A DNA stretch of 64,000 nucleotides, taken from Mesorhizobium sp. LSJC280B00. Lineage in GTDB: Bacteria; Pseudomonadota; Alphaproteobacteria; Rhizobiales; Rhizobiaceae. Positions 1-7,331 of the stretch are shown in pieces; positions within the stretch are counted from its first letter, which is position 1, and each line of letters opens with the position of its first letter. Under the pieces are notes generated by a model that was not told the DNA's origin, ran no database searches, and saw only the letters and a list, made by a program, of their open reading frames with translations. The DNA lies in the NCBI RefSeq assembly GCF_000502835.1, contig NZ_AYVL01000006.1, forward strand, positions 128,146 to 192,145, written 5' to 3'. The position numbers and the translations under genes are program-made.

Positions 1-222
1 CTCGCAGTCGTGCCGTTTGAAATGCAGCCACGTGTCGGCAGAAATCGACCTATCAGCCATGTTCCCGGCTCAAGTGGAGCATAGGCTGGATCACCTGGCA
101 AGATGTTTTAAGTTTATAATGTATACTGTTTGAGTTCGCTGTCCGGAGGGCAATGGATCGCGCCATCCGTGCTGCCGCGCCGCGCGACGGCGGGGACAGC
201 TAACGATCCGCGCGGTTCGGTA

Positions 223-242
223 AAAAACGTACAGACGTTTTT
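223..242. repeat. Perfect inverted repeat, possible operator
   Basis: The arms AAAAACGT (223-230) and ACGTTTTT (235-242) are exact reverse complements separated by ACAG. The stem is too AT-rich for a strong terminator, so an operator for a dimeric regulator is the more natural reading. It lies between the TATAAT at 115-120 and the gene at 401. The function is not known. Confidence 0.4.
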
Positions 243-343
243 CCGTGACACATCGAAGTTGACGGATTTAACTAAAATTACTTGCGATCTGCGCGCGCCG
301 GCACGCCCACCCCGATCCCCTCGCCGGTACGCATTACTGGATC

Positions 344-379
344 GCCCGCCGTATCGAAAGGTGCGGCGGGCTTTTCGTT
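344..379 (+). terminator. Rho-independent terminator-like hairpin
   Basis: GCCCGCCG (344-351) pairs exactly with CGGCGGGC (364-371) across a 12-nt loop and is followed at once by TTTTCGTTT. It sits only about 20 nt before the Shine-Dalgarno of the gene at 401. It would therefore end a transcript coming from the left, or attenuate the 401 gene. Confidence 0.55.
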
Positions 380-400
380 TCGTTTGGCGGGGAGGCGCTT

Positions 401-661
401 ATGCGAGACTTGCCCAGGAATATCGACGCCGACGTCGTGATCGAAATCAGCAAGCTGCTCGACGACCGGGCGAAGTCCGTGCCGGTGCCGGTGCACAAGC
501 TGGCGGCGATGATCCGGCTGGGCGTCGAGACCCGTCTGACCGATCACTCGATCGAGGAGCTGATCGTGGAAATGGCCGCGACGCGGGGGCTTCCGATGCT
601 GTTCGACTTGCCGGTGGTCGACAACGTCGTGCCGTTTGCCTTGGCGCGCCGTTCCCGCTGA
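401..661 (+). CDS. Conserved-looking small hypothetical protein
   Basis: This is an 86-residue protein that I do not recognise. ATG 401 is preceded by GGGGAGG at good spacing, which supports the start. It is acidic to neutral with no signal peptide or membrane segment. The predicted structure by eye is mostly helical, with an aliphatic core around the VPVHKLAAMIRLGVE stretch and a basic C-terminal tail ending ARRSR. It stands alone on the plus strand, followed by convergent minus-strand genes. The terminator-like hairpin just upstream suggests its expression may be conditional. Confidence 0.6.
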   Translation: MRDLPRNIDADVVIEISKLLDDRAKSVPVPVHKLAAMIRLGVETRLTDHSIEELIVEMAATRGLPMLFDLPVVDNVVPFALARRSR

Positions 662-704
662 CACTTCGCTCGAACCTCACCGATCGTCGCGTCGCCGCCC
701 GATT

Positions 705-923
705 TCACTTGTCCTGATGCGCGGGCCGAGTGTCGCCTTTCTTTTCGGGGTCGTGGGTATGGTGGCTGTCGCGTTCGCCGCCGCCGCCGGAGACTTTGCT
801 GTGGCTGCGACGGTCGGAGTCGGCCGGCGGCTTTTCGACGCTCAGCGGCTTCTTGGCGTTTTCGTGCGCGGCGCCGGGACCGCCCTGGCGGATGCTGGCA
901 GGAGTCTTCTTCGACGTGGACAT
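705..923 (-). CDS. Small hydrophilic hypothetical protein
   Basis: This 72-residue protein is rich in Lys, Ser, Pro, Gly and His and has no hydrophobic segment, so it is probably disordered. It carries a histidine pair (SHHTHD) near the C-terminus. Proteins of this kind are common, poorly described stress-induced products in rhizobia. The ATG lies 3 bp after the stop of the upstream gene (927-1106), so the two are probably co-transcribed and share the candidate EcfG-type promoter at 1130-1155. No enzymatic function can be assigned. Confidence 0.55.
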   Translation of the reverse strand: MSTSKKTPASIRQGGPGAAHENAKKPLSVEKPPADSDRRSHSKVSGGGGERDSHHTHDPEKKGDTRPAHQDK

Positions 924-926
924 GAC

Positions 927-1106
927 CTAGCGATCCTGGACGTTGCCTTGATGGGTGGTGTTGACCTTCGTATTGCCTTGCTGGCCCTGCTTGTCGGGAT
1001 CCGGAACGGCTGATTGCGGTCCCTGTTCGGCTGCTACCGATTTTTTGTCACCGGCGCCCTTTGGGCTCAGATTCTTCGGCGGCACAGGGGGAGGTTTTGT
1101 GCTCAT
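927..1106 (-). CDS. Small Pro/Gln-rich hydrophilic protein
   Basis: This is a 59-residue disordered-looking protein with a Pro-rich N-terminus (KPPPVPPKN) and a Gly/Gln-rich C-terminus (KQGQQGN). I chose the ATG at 1104-1106 because AGGAG lies 7 nt upstream. A longer 86-residue reading is open but lacks an equally good ribosome site and would cover the promoter-like sequence. It is the first of two small genes read leftwards. A GGAAC-N17-TGTT element lies about 24 bp upstream of the ATG, so general-stress control is likely. The function is unknown. Confidence 0.6.
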   Translation of the reverse strand: MSTKPPPVPPKNLSPKGAGDKKSVAAEQGPQSAVPDPDKQGQQGNTKVNTTHQGNVQDR

Positions 1107-1129
1107 GGCGTTTCTCCTTCCGCCACCCA

Positions 1130-1155
1130 AACAAGCGGCTCGGGAGAAAGGTTCC
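1130..1155 (-). promoter_or_regulatory. Candidate EcfG-type promoter (GGAAC-N17-TGTT)
   Basis: On the minus strand GGAAC (1155-1151) is followed by 17 nt and TGTT (1133-1130). The alphaproteobacterial EcfG consensus is GGAAC-N16/17-CGTT, so this matches at all but one position. It lies about 24 bp upstream of the ATG at 1106. Confidence 0.55.
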
Positions 1156-1233
1156 CGAGGGTCCGACATTAACGGTGATTGCCGCAACGAGCCGGGTCCA
1201 CAGGCCGTGGCTTGGGGCCGGCGGGATCCAGGA

Positions 1234-1521
1234 TTATTTCTTGATAATGTTTCCGTTGTTCAGATCGAAGGCCTGGGCACCGAACGCCTGCCTGAAGAAA
1301 TCCTCCTGCAGATCGCCCCATTCGCCGAGATAGGCGCCGCAATTGCTGCAATGGATCGGCGTCGAATCCTTCGGATTGTCGGGAATCTCCATCAGGATCG
1401 TCCCGCACGCCTTGCAATCGAGCTTGTCATCCAAACGGCGGCCCATTGGCACATGATCGCGCGTTTTCAGCCGTGCGCCAATTGTCGTTTTCGTACGGGG
1501 CTGCGAACGGTACGTTTCCAC
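1234..1521 (-). CDS. Zinc-ribbon domain protein
   Basis: This protein has up to 95 residues and two CxxC knuckles, CKACG and CSNCG, about 20 residues apart, which is the pattern of a small zinc ribbon. The C-terminal part (ECF-like no; acidic and aromatic DLQEDFFRQAF) is not a known domain to me. The longest reading starts at GTG 1521; an ATG at 1446 would give a 70-residue protein with both knuckles kept, and neither start has a strong ribosome site. It probably binds zinc and perhaps nucleic acid or a partner protein. It lies just downstream of the GFA-family gene on the same strand. Confidence 0.6.
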   Translation of the reverse strand: METYRSQPRTKTTIGARLKTRDHVPMGRRLDDKLDCKACGTILMEIPDNPKDSTPIHCSNCGAYLGEWGDLQEDFFRQAFGAQAFDLNNGNIIKK

Positions 1522-1539
1522 CTGCAGGCGGGCAGTAGG

Positions 1540-1998
1540 CTATCGGTCTGCCGGATTTCCGAACGCCGGATCGCGCCGCCTCGAATACGTCCCCACCCGC
1601 GGCAGCTCGTCTGGAAAGTCGACCCAGGGAAGCCTCATGTCCCAATATGCGTGGGCCCGCGGCGGAAACCGTTCGGGATGATCGAGGAAGCCGATCGCCA
1701 GATAGAGTTCGTCGGGCAGGCCCTGGTCGACATAGCTGATCGATGTTCCACAATCCGCACAGAAGGACCGGAGCACGCCTGGGGTTTTCGAAAATATCTT
1801 CGGTGTGCCGGTGAGCAATGTGAATTCGGAAGGCCGATAACCGACCCACACCGACAGAGGGCTTCCTATCGCCTTGCGGCAGTCGTCATCGTGATCGGAG
1901 CAAATCCAGAAAGGCTCGCCGCGCATCTCCGCCGTTATGGCGCCGCAAAAACAGGAACCCGTTTCAGTTCGTGGCATTGCCTTGCTGCTGAATTTCAT
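1540..1998 (-). CDS. GFA-family (glutathione-dependent formaldehyde-activating-like) protein
   Basis: This 152-residue protein shows the GFA zinc-binding fold. It has an N-terminal GSCFCGAI motif, a central CRKAIGSP segment and a CADCGTSI motif, all placed as in the family. Family members bind zinc by Cys residues; most, like this one, have no proven link with formaldehyde. The ATG at 1998 is chosen because the reading upstream of it runs into the end of the preceding gene (2012-2230). An ATG seven codons further in is also possible. The usual HCxxCR cluster is altered to CSDHDDDCRK here. Confidence 0.75.
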   Translation of the reverse strand: MKFSSKAMPRTETGSCFCGAITAEMRGEPFWICSDHDDDCRKAIGSPLSVWVGYRPSEFTLLTGTPKIFSKTPGVLRSFCADCGTSISYVDQGLPDELYLAIGFLDHPERFPPRAHAYWDMRLPWVDFPDELPRVGTYSRRRDPAFGNPADR

Positions 1999-2011
1999 TG
2001 CTGGCCCTACG

Positions 2012-2230
2012 TCATTGCTGGCCTGGCATTTCGGTATTTTCCTTGGGGTTCTTCTTGATGCCGGCGGCAGGCGAGGTATCGGCCGGAGCATTGCCACCCT
2101 GGTTCTGTTCAGGGGCTCTTTTGAGCGGCGAAGTCTGCCAGCCCATATCGCCGTACAAAAAGCCTATGAGAAGGCCGACGATGATGATGGCCGAAATCAC
2201 CATCGCAATTAATGCATTACGTCGCTCCAT
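2012..2230 (-). CDS. Small single-pass membrane protein
   Basis: This is a 72-residue protein. Residues 6-27 form one strongly hydrophobic segment rich in Ile, Val and Leu, following a short charged start (MERRN). The remainder is a soluble, disordered Gln/Asn/Pro-rich tail. The ATG at 2230 has AAGGAG 9 nt upstream; longer readings lack such a site. A GGAAC-N16-TGTT element lies about 26 bp upstream of the ATG, so it is a likely member of the EcfG regulon. It is divergent from the molybdopterin oxidoreductase gene. The function is unknown. Confidence 0.65.
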   Translation of the reverse strand: MERRNALIAMVISAIIIVGLLIGFLYGDMGWQTSPLKRAPEQNQGGNAPADTSPAAGIKKNPKENTEMPGQQ

Positions 2231-2256
2231 TTTGCGCGGCTCCTTTCTTCGAGCCG

Positions 2257-2281
2257 AACAAACGATGGCGGAAATGGTTCC
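2257..2281 (-). promoter_or_regulatory. Candidate EcfG-type promoter (GGAAC-N16-TGTT)
   Basis: On the minus strand GGAAC (2281-2277), 16 nt and TGTT (2260-2257) lie about 26 bp upstream of ATG 2230. It is back to back with the similar plus-strand element at 2318-2342. Confidence 0.55.
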
Positions 2282-2317
2282 GGTTAGACGGACGGCGTGA
2301 CGGTACGGACCCAGCCC

Positions 2318-2342
2318 GGAACATTCAGCCTCACCGCGGGTT
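2318..2342 (+). promoter_or_regulatory. Candidate EcfG-type promoter (GGAAC-N16-GGTT)
   Basis: GGAAC (2318-2322), 16 nt and GGTT (2339-2342) lie about 33 bp upstream of the ATG at 2376. It differs from the consensus at one position of the -10 element. Confidence 0.45.
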
Positions 2343-2375
2343 CGTATGAGCGCTCTTCCACAGGGAGTGGCTTGC

Positions 2376-4676
2376 ATGAGACCCGCCGTAACCGATCGCA
2401 TCGAAACCAAGAAATACGACCACCCGACAGGCGGCTGGGGATCGCTGAGATCCTTGGTCCGCAAGGCGCGAGGCGAAGGCCTGCTATTGTCCGGGATATG
2501 GAGCACGCTGCTCAAGCAGAACAAGGCCGACGGCTATATGTGCATGTCTTGCTCATGGGCAAAGCCAGCCCAGCCGAGGCCTTTCGAATTCTGTGAAAAC
2601 GGCGCCAAGGCGACGATGTGGGACCAGACCAAGCTGCGCTGCGAACCCGCTTTCTTCGCCGAGCATTCGGTGACGGAACTGCTCGATTGGCCGGACCACG
2701 ATCTGGAGAAACAGGGCAGGCTAACAGAGCCCATGCGCTACAGTGCCGCCACCGACCGTTACGAGCCGGTCTCCTGGGACGATGCGTTCCGCGACATAGC
2801 TGCCGAACTGCGGCGGCTCGATCCCAAATCGGTAGTGTTCTACACGTCTGGCCGGGCCTCGCTCGAAGCCTCGTTCATGTACCAGCTTTTTGCACGAATC
2901 TATGGGTCTTCGAACCTGCCCGATTCGTCCAACATGTGTCATGAATCGACCTCGGTCGGCTTGCCGGAATCGATCGGCTCGCCGGTCGGGACCGTGCAGC
3001 TCGAAGACTTTGCGAAATGCGACATGATGTTCTTCTTCGGGCACAACACCGGGGTGACGGCGCCGCGCCTGCTGCATCCGCTGCAGGAGGCACGTCAACG
3101 CAACGTGCCCGTCTTCACCTTCAATCCCTTGCCCGAGCGGGGACTGAAACGCTTCAAGAACCCGCAAAACCCTGTCGACATGCTGTCGCCCGGGCCTGGC
3201 ACCAAAATGTCCAGCGACTTCTTCCAGGTTCGTTCCGGCGGCGACATTGCTGCGATAACGGGCATCGCCAAAGCGTTGCAGGCGCTCGACGATGCCGCCC
3301 GCGAAAGCGGCAGGACGCGTGTCCTCGACACGGCTTTCATCGCCGAGCACACGCATGGCTTCGCCGAGTTCGAAGCCTTCCTGCGCAAAACCCAGTGGAG
3401 CGATATCGTCGCGCGATCCGGCATTGCGCAGACCGACCTGGAACATGTCGCCGAGGTCTACAGCCATGCCAACGCGGTGATCGGCAATTACGGCATGGGC
3501 CTGACCCAGCATCGGCACGGCACCGAGAACGTCCAGATGCTGTGCAACCTTTTGATGCTGCGCGGCAATATCGGAAAAGCCGGCGCCGGCATTTCGCCGC
3601 TGCGCGGGCATTCCAATGTCCAGGGGCAGCGCACCGTCGGCATATCGGAAAAACCCGAGCTCGTCCCGCTCGACAAGTTCGCCGAATTCTATGCCTTTGA
3701 ACCGCCGCGCGAGAAAGGTCGCGATACGGTCGAAACCTGCGAAGGCGTCATCGACGGATCGGTCAAGGGCTTCGTCGGACTGGGCGGCAATTTCGTGCGG
3801 GCCGTTCCGGAAACCGGCCTGGTCGAAAAGGCCTGGCGTGGGCTCGACCTGCATGTCGAGATCGCGACCAAACTCAACCGCAGCCACCTGATCGCCGGGC
3901 GGACAACCTATTTGCTGCCTTGCCTGTCACGGCTGGAAAGAGATCATCAGGCAAGCGGCGACCAAAGGGTGTCGGTAGAGGATTCCACCGCCTGTATCCA
4001 CGGCTCGTTCGGATCGCGACCTCCGGCTTCGCCGCATCTGCTTTCCGAGCCCAGGATCGTTGCCGAGCTTGCCAAGGCGACAGTGCCGGGCAGAAGTTCG
4101 ATCCCATGGGACGAGTGGGTTGGGGATTATTCCCGCATCCGCGACGAAATCGAGCGCTGCTACCCCCAACATTTCCGCGACTTCAACGAGCGTTTCCTGA
4201 CGCCCGGCGGCTTCCATCGCGACATCAAGGCGAGCAAGCGGGTGTGGGAGACGCCGAACAAGAAGGCCAACTTCAAGCTGCCAAGTGGCCTTGAAACCGA
4301 TCCCGACATCGATGTCGCCGGCCGTGATGTGCTGACACTGATCACGGTGCGCTCCAACGACCAGTTCAACACGACCGTCTACGGCTACAACGACCGGCTG
4401 CGCGGCATAAGCGGCACACGCATGGTGCTGTTGATGAACGAGAAGGATATCCAGCGCCTCGGTTTGAGCGCCGGACAGGAAGTCGATCTCGAAGCCAATG
4501 CGCAGGACGGTGTGGAGCGCCGCGTGCACGGGCTGCGCGTTACACCTTACTCGGTGCCGGAGGGAAATTGCGCCGGTTACTACCCCGAGCTCAACCCGCT
4601 GGTTCCTTTGTGGCACAGAGCCGAGAAGGCTCATGTTCCGGCGGTCAAATCGGTACCGGTGCGGATATTGCCATAG
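2376..4676 (+). CDS. FdhF/YdeP-family molybdopterin oxidoreductase
   Basis: This 766-residue protein belongs to the formate-dehydrogenase-alpha-like YdeP/CbbBc group of molybdopterin-guanine-dinucleotide enzymes. Visible signs are the N-terminal CMSCSW cysteine cluster, the FYTSGRASLEASFMYQL and SSNMCHESTS segments of the molybdopterin core, HTHGF, and a C-terminal molydopterin-binding domain with RSNDQFNTTVYG. E. coli YdeP is linked to acid resistance; the substrate of the rhizobial members is not established. I prefer ATG 2376 (GGGAG 9 nt upstream) over an ATG ten codons earlier. It stands alone, with a candidate EcfG-type promoter at 2318-2342, which would place it in the stress response. 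Confidence 0.88.
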   Translation: MRPAVTDRIETKKYDHPTGGWGSLRSLVRKARGEGLLLSGIWSTLLKQNKADGYMCMSCSWAKPAQPRPFEFCENGAKATMWDQTKLRCEPAFFAEHSVTELLDWPDHDLEKQGRLTEPMRYSAATDRYEPVSWDDAFRDIAAELRRLDPKSVVFYTSGRASLEASFMYQLFARIYGSSNLPDSSNMCHESTSVGLPESIGSPVGTVQLEDFAKCDMMFFFGHNTGVTAPRLLHPLQEARQRNVPVFTFNPLPERGLKRFKNPQNPVDMLSPGPGTKMSSDFFQVRSGGDIAAITGIAKALQALDDAARESGRTRVLDTAFIAEHTHGFAEFEAFLRKTQWSDIVARSGIAQTDLEHVAEVYSHANAVIGNYGMGLTQHRHGTENVQMLCNLLMLRGNIGKAGAGISPLRGHSNVQGQRTVGISEKPELVPLDKFAEFYAFEPPREKGRDTVETCEGVIDGSVKGFVGLGGNFVRAVPETGLVEKAWRGLDLHVEIATKLNRSHLIAGRTTYLLPCLSRLERDHQASGDQRVSVEDSTACIHGSFGSRPPASPHLLSEPRIVAELAKATVPGRSSIPWDEWVGDYSRIRDEIERCYPQHFRDFNERFLTPGGFHRDIKASKRVWETPNKKANFKLPSGLETDPDIDVAGRDVLTLITVRSNDQFNTTVYGYNDRLRGISGTRMVLLMNEKDIQRLGLSAGQEVDLEANAQDGVERRVHGLRVTPYSVPEGNCAGYYPELNPLVPLWHRAEKAHVPAVKSVPVRILP

Positions 4677-4743
4677 GCGTTCGTCGTTCGCGGCAGGCAC
4701 GCACCACGCCGATGTGCCCTGGCGCGACTTTCAAATCGCGACC

Positions 4744-5103
4744 TCAGCCGGCTCGCGCGAGTTCATCCACGGCATTCAGGATCGCACTCTGGCTCGCCGG
4801 CTTCTGCACGATCCTGCAAGCGCGGAACCCGGCCGGAATTTCGCGTTCACCAAAGCCTGAGAGGAAGGCGAACGGAACACCACGCGTCCGCAACGCTTCC
4901 GCAATCGGATAGCTGGTTTCGTCGTTCAACTGGATATCCAGTAACGCCGCGTCGACGCCGCCTTCGCCAACGAGCCGGAGTGCCGCCGTCACCGACGAAA
5001 CAGGTCCAACCACCTGATGGCCGGCTTTGCGCAGGTAAGCCGCCGCATCGTCGGCGATCAGCCATTCATCCTCGACGATCAGCACACGCACCTTTCCGGT
5101 CAC
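4744..5103 (-). CDS. Single-domain response regulator
   Basis: This is a 119-residue stand-alone receiver domain. The phosphoacceptor Asp lies in LLDIQLND, the acidic pair in VEDEW, and the conserved Lys in QKPAS. There is no output domain, so it should act through protein contacts or as a phosphate relay or sink. Its ATG overlaps the stop of the kinase gene (5100-6881) by 4 bp, so the kinase is its probable partner. Single-domain receivers next to HWE kinases are common in alphaproteobacteria and often feed the PhyR pathway. Confidence 0.9.
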   Translation of the reverse strand: MTGKVRVLIVEDEWLIADDAAAYLRKAGHQVVGPVSSVTAALRLVGEGGVDAALLDIQLNDETSYPIAEALRTRGVPFAFLSGFGEREIPAGFRACRIVQKPASQSAILNAVDELARAG

Positions 5104-6881
5104 GACGAGCCCTCGCGGGTCAGAGGAAATGCGATTTCCGCCTCCAAACCATTTGAGCGGAAACTTGTTTCAACTTTTCCGCCCAGCCTATAGCCGATTT
5201 CTCCGCGCAGAAGGGTAAGGCCGAAGCCGCTGTCGGTTGGCTCCTTGATGCGGGGGCCGCCCTTCTCGCGCCAGACGAGCTTGAAGGTTCCGTCGGCCAC
5301 CGACCATTTGACAACTATCCGCCCGGCAGGCCTCGACAGTGCGCCATACTTGGCGGCATTCGTCGCCAGTTCGTGGATGGCCATGCCGAAGGAAAGCCCT
5401 TGTGCCGGCTTGAGATTTACCCTCTTGCCATCGAGCTCAAACCGTTCGGGGCCGAAGGGATCGAGTTCCTGACGCAGCAGTTCCTCGACGGAGGCTTCCG
5501 TCCAGCTCTCGCGCGAGAGCAGACTATAGGCTCGTGACATGGCATGCAGGCGCCCGATCAAGGCTTCGGCGAACTCCTCTTTCGATGCCGAGTTTTCACG
5601 GGTCCGGTTGGTGATGCTGGCCACGACCGCCAGCATGTTCTTGACGCGATGGTTCAGCTCGGAGATGAGCACCTGCTGACGCTCTTCCGCCTGCGCCAGC
5701 GTCGTCACGTCGATCAGGGTCACGACGACGCCCTGGATGCTGCCGCTCTTGTCCCGGTACGGGTTGATGCGAACCAGGTAGAACCGGCCCTTGTCGTCGC
5801 GCGCAAGGTGATGGTTCAGGATCTCTCCCGTCTCGAGCACTGCCTCGATGTGAGGCCTCAGCTCGGGATAGTCGAGCTGGCTTGAAAGGTCGGTCAGCGG
5901 CCGTCCGACATCGGATGGGCGCAGATTGAAGAAGGCCGATGCAGCGGGGGTAAAGGTCCGCACCACAAGGTTGCGGTCGAGGAATATGGTTGCGATCTCT
6001 GTGCTTTCGAACAGGTTTCTGAGATCGCTGTTGGCGCGGTCGAGCTCCTCAATCTTGCTGGTCAGCTCTGCGTTGATGGTGCTGAGCTCTTCGTTGAGCG
6101 ACTGCTTCTCCTCCTTCGAGGCCTCAAGCTCCTCATTAGTCGACTGCGCCTCTTCATTGGCGGAGAACGTCTTCGTCTTATAGCTGGAAAAGTCGTGACC
6201 GGAATGGCCGCGCAGAGTGGGGTCGATTTCATCGGCGGCCCGATCCACGTCAGCTTTGTGCTCGCCACCCCCCTCGGCCAGCCCGTTCAGCACATTGAAG
6301 CCGCGGCCAAACGCCTGAAGCTTTGCGCCGATCTCCTCGGCGGGCGCTGCGATATCGATCAGGCCGCTCGAAATCGCGCTTTGCGGCATGTCCGGGTTGC
6401 GCGCGCCGGAACCGTTGGAGGCTTGGGCAATCGTCAACCCGCCATGTTCCTTGATCGCCCGGGCGCCCAGCGTGCCGTCCGAATCGCCCCCCGACAGGAT
6501 GATGCCTACGGCGTACTCCCCTTGGTCCTCGGCCAGTGCACGGAAGAAGATGTCGATCGGTTTGCGCTCGCGGTTAAGCGTGTTCGGCCGGCGTAGCGAA
6601 AGCGCGCCCTTACGGATGGTGAGGACGACGTTTTGCGGCATCACATAGACTTGGTCGGGTTGGACCGCCATGCCCTCCTCGGCGACGATGACCGGCATTC
6701 CGGTGTAACGTGCGATAACGTCATGCAGCAGGCTTTCGCGTTCTGGGCTCAGATTAGTGACGACGACGAACGCCATGCCGGTGCCGCCGGTCAGTCCTTT
6801 GAACAGGCCCTCCATCGCGGGAATGCCGCCGGCCGATGCGCCGACGCCGACAATGGGAAATCTTCCGTTCTGGAATACCAT
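5100..6881 (-). CDS. CheB-PAS-HWE histidine kinase lacking the CheR domain
   Basis: This is a 593-residue sensor kinase. Residues 1-235 are CheB methylesterase-like: the serine in GASAGG (Ser16) and the Asp in GGDSDGTLG (Asp135) remain, but the position of the catalytic His, normally in a QH or TH motif, is Asn43 (VVVTNLSP). Residues 242-290 are a Glu-rich coiled coil, 291-395 a PAS domain, and 405-590 an HWE kinase with the His-box ELNHRVKN (His411), HELATNAAKYG and the WRE signature. Usual relatives carry a CheR domain of about 200 residues between CheB and the coiled coil; here HDFSSYKTKTF joins directly to the coiled coil at about residue 239. ATG 6881 has GAGG upstream. Confidence 0.9.
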   Translation of the reverse strand: MVFQNGRFPIVGVGASAGGIPAMEGLFKGLTGGTGMAFVVVTNLSPERESLLHDVIARYTGMPVIVAEEGMAVQPDQVYVMPQNVVLTIRKGALSLRRPNTLNRERKPIDIFFRALAEDQGEYAVGIILSGGDSDGTLGARAIKEHGGLTIAQASNGSGARNPDMPQSAISSGLIDIAAPAEEIGAKLQAFGRGFNVLNGLAEGGGEHKADVDRAADEIDPTLRGHSGHDFSSYKTKTFSANEEAQSTNEELEASKEEKQSLNEELSTINAELTSKIEELDRANSDLRNLFESTEIATIFLDRNLVVRTFTPAASAFFNLRPSDVGRPLTDLSSQLDYPELRPHIEAVLETGEILNHHLARDDKGRFYLVRINPYRDKSGSIQGVVVTLIDVTTLAQAEERQQVLISELNHRVKNMLAVVASITNRTRENSASKEEFAEALIGRLHAMSRAYSLLSRESWTEASVEELLRQELDPFGPERFELDGKRVNLKPAQGLSFGMAIHELATNAAKYGALSRPAGRIVVKWSVADGTFKLVWREKGGPRIKEPTDSGFGLTLLRGEIGYRLGGKVETSFRSNGLEAEIAFPLTREGSS

Positions 6882-6936
6882 GCCACGCCTCGGTAACAGC
6901 CGCGGCTGCGAAACCGCCAAATCGGACCTCAGACTA

Positions 6937-7042
6937 ATGCATGTCGCGCAAAAGTGTGCAGCGGTTTTGCGATAACGAGATGAATAAAAACAACAGCCTA
7001 AAGCGCGTCGCATGAGGCCGGCAAAACGCGACGTGCTTTAGG
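6937..7042. repeat. Rhizobial intergenic mosaic-type palindromic repeat
   Basis: Two nested palindromes lie between the kinase and the next gene. CGCAAAA (6947-6953) pairs with TTTTGCG (6965-6971). A 15-nt arm at 6997-7011 pairs with 7028-7042 with one mismatch. The wording (TGTCGCGCAAAAGTGTGCAG and the AAAGCGCGTCGC arm) is what I recall from the dispersed intergenic mosaic elements of rhizobia. No second copy was noticed in this window. Confidence 0.6.
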
Positions 7043-7080
7043 ACCGGACCGAGCCTCAGGCCAGTAAATCGTCCTCGAAC

Positions 7081-7106
7081 GGAACAAAGCACCGCCGGTG
7101 GGCATT
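7081..7106 (+). promoter_or_regulatory. Candidate EcfG-type promoter (GGAAC-N17-CATT)
   Basis: GGAAC (7081-7085), 17 nt and CATT (7103-7106) lie about 27 bp upstream of ATG 7133. The same -10 variant (CATT) occurs upstream of the EcfG-like sigma gene at 36853-36877. Confidence 0.45.
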
Positions 7107-7132
7107 AACATCCGGTTTTCGAGGCGGTTCCA

Positions 7133-7330
7133 ATGGCAAAACGACCACCTGAGATAAAGCCGGCAAAACAAATCTCGTTACGTTCGCCGGATCTGGCCAA
7201 GGTCCCGGTATCCGAAGAAATCCCGCCTCGTCTGCTCGCGCGCGCGGAACGGTTGCAAGAGGCCTTGTCCCGTCATTTTGTACAAGTCCGCGCCGACAGC
7301 CGTGACTCCCGCAGAAAGAAGGAACAATGA
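7133..7330 (+). CDS. NepR-like small protein (putative anti-sigma factor)
   Basis: This 65-residue basic protein has a central amphipathic helix preceded by a proline (EEIPPRLLARAERLQEAL). NepR anti-sigma factors have a short helix with the pattern PVPDRFLDLLxQL. Aligned without gaps to the small protein at 36034-36210, nine of 23 positions in this segment are identical by my count (E, P, R, L, A, L, Q, A, L). I infer a NepR-like role in binding an EcfG-type sigma factor. The next gene, a receiver with a sigma2-like domain, begins 2 bp after its stop, which is the kind of partner NepR has. The assignment is a hypothesis. Confidence 0.55.
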   Translation: MAKRPPEIKPAKQISLRSPDLAKVPVSEEIPPRLLARAERLQEALSRHFVQVRADSRDSRRKKEQ

Positions 7331-7331
7331 G

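Larger units (their letters stand above)
1..400. other. Leading intergenic region, no protein gene recognised
   Basis: I see no convincing protein gene in the first 400 bases. A TATAAT hexamer lies at 115-120 in an AT-rich patch. A perfect 8-bp inverted repeat is at 223-242, and a terminator-like hairpin with a T tract is at 344-375. Together these would fit a short non-coding transcript or a long leader, but I find no clear -35 hexamer, so this is only a possibility. The left window edge may cut an upstream gene. Confidence 0.4.

Noticed and set aside
955..2058. 367-codon plus-strand open frame opposite the zinc-ribbon and GFA-family genes
   Set aside because: The minus-strand genes have Cys motifs and ribosome sites; the plus frame has no recognisable domain.
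2721..3887. 388-codon minus-strand open frame over the molybdopterin oxidoreductase
   Set aside because: Shadow of a well-recognised gene, with no ribosome site or motif of its own.
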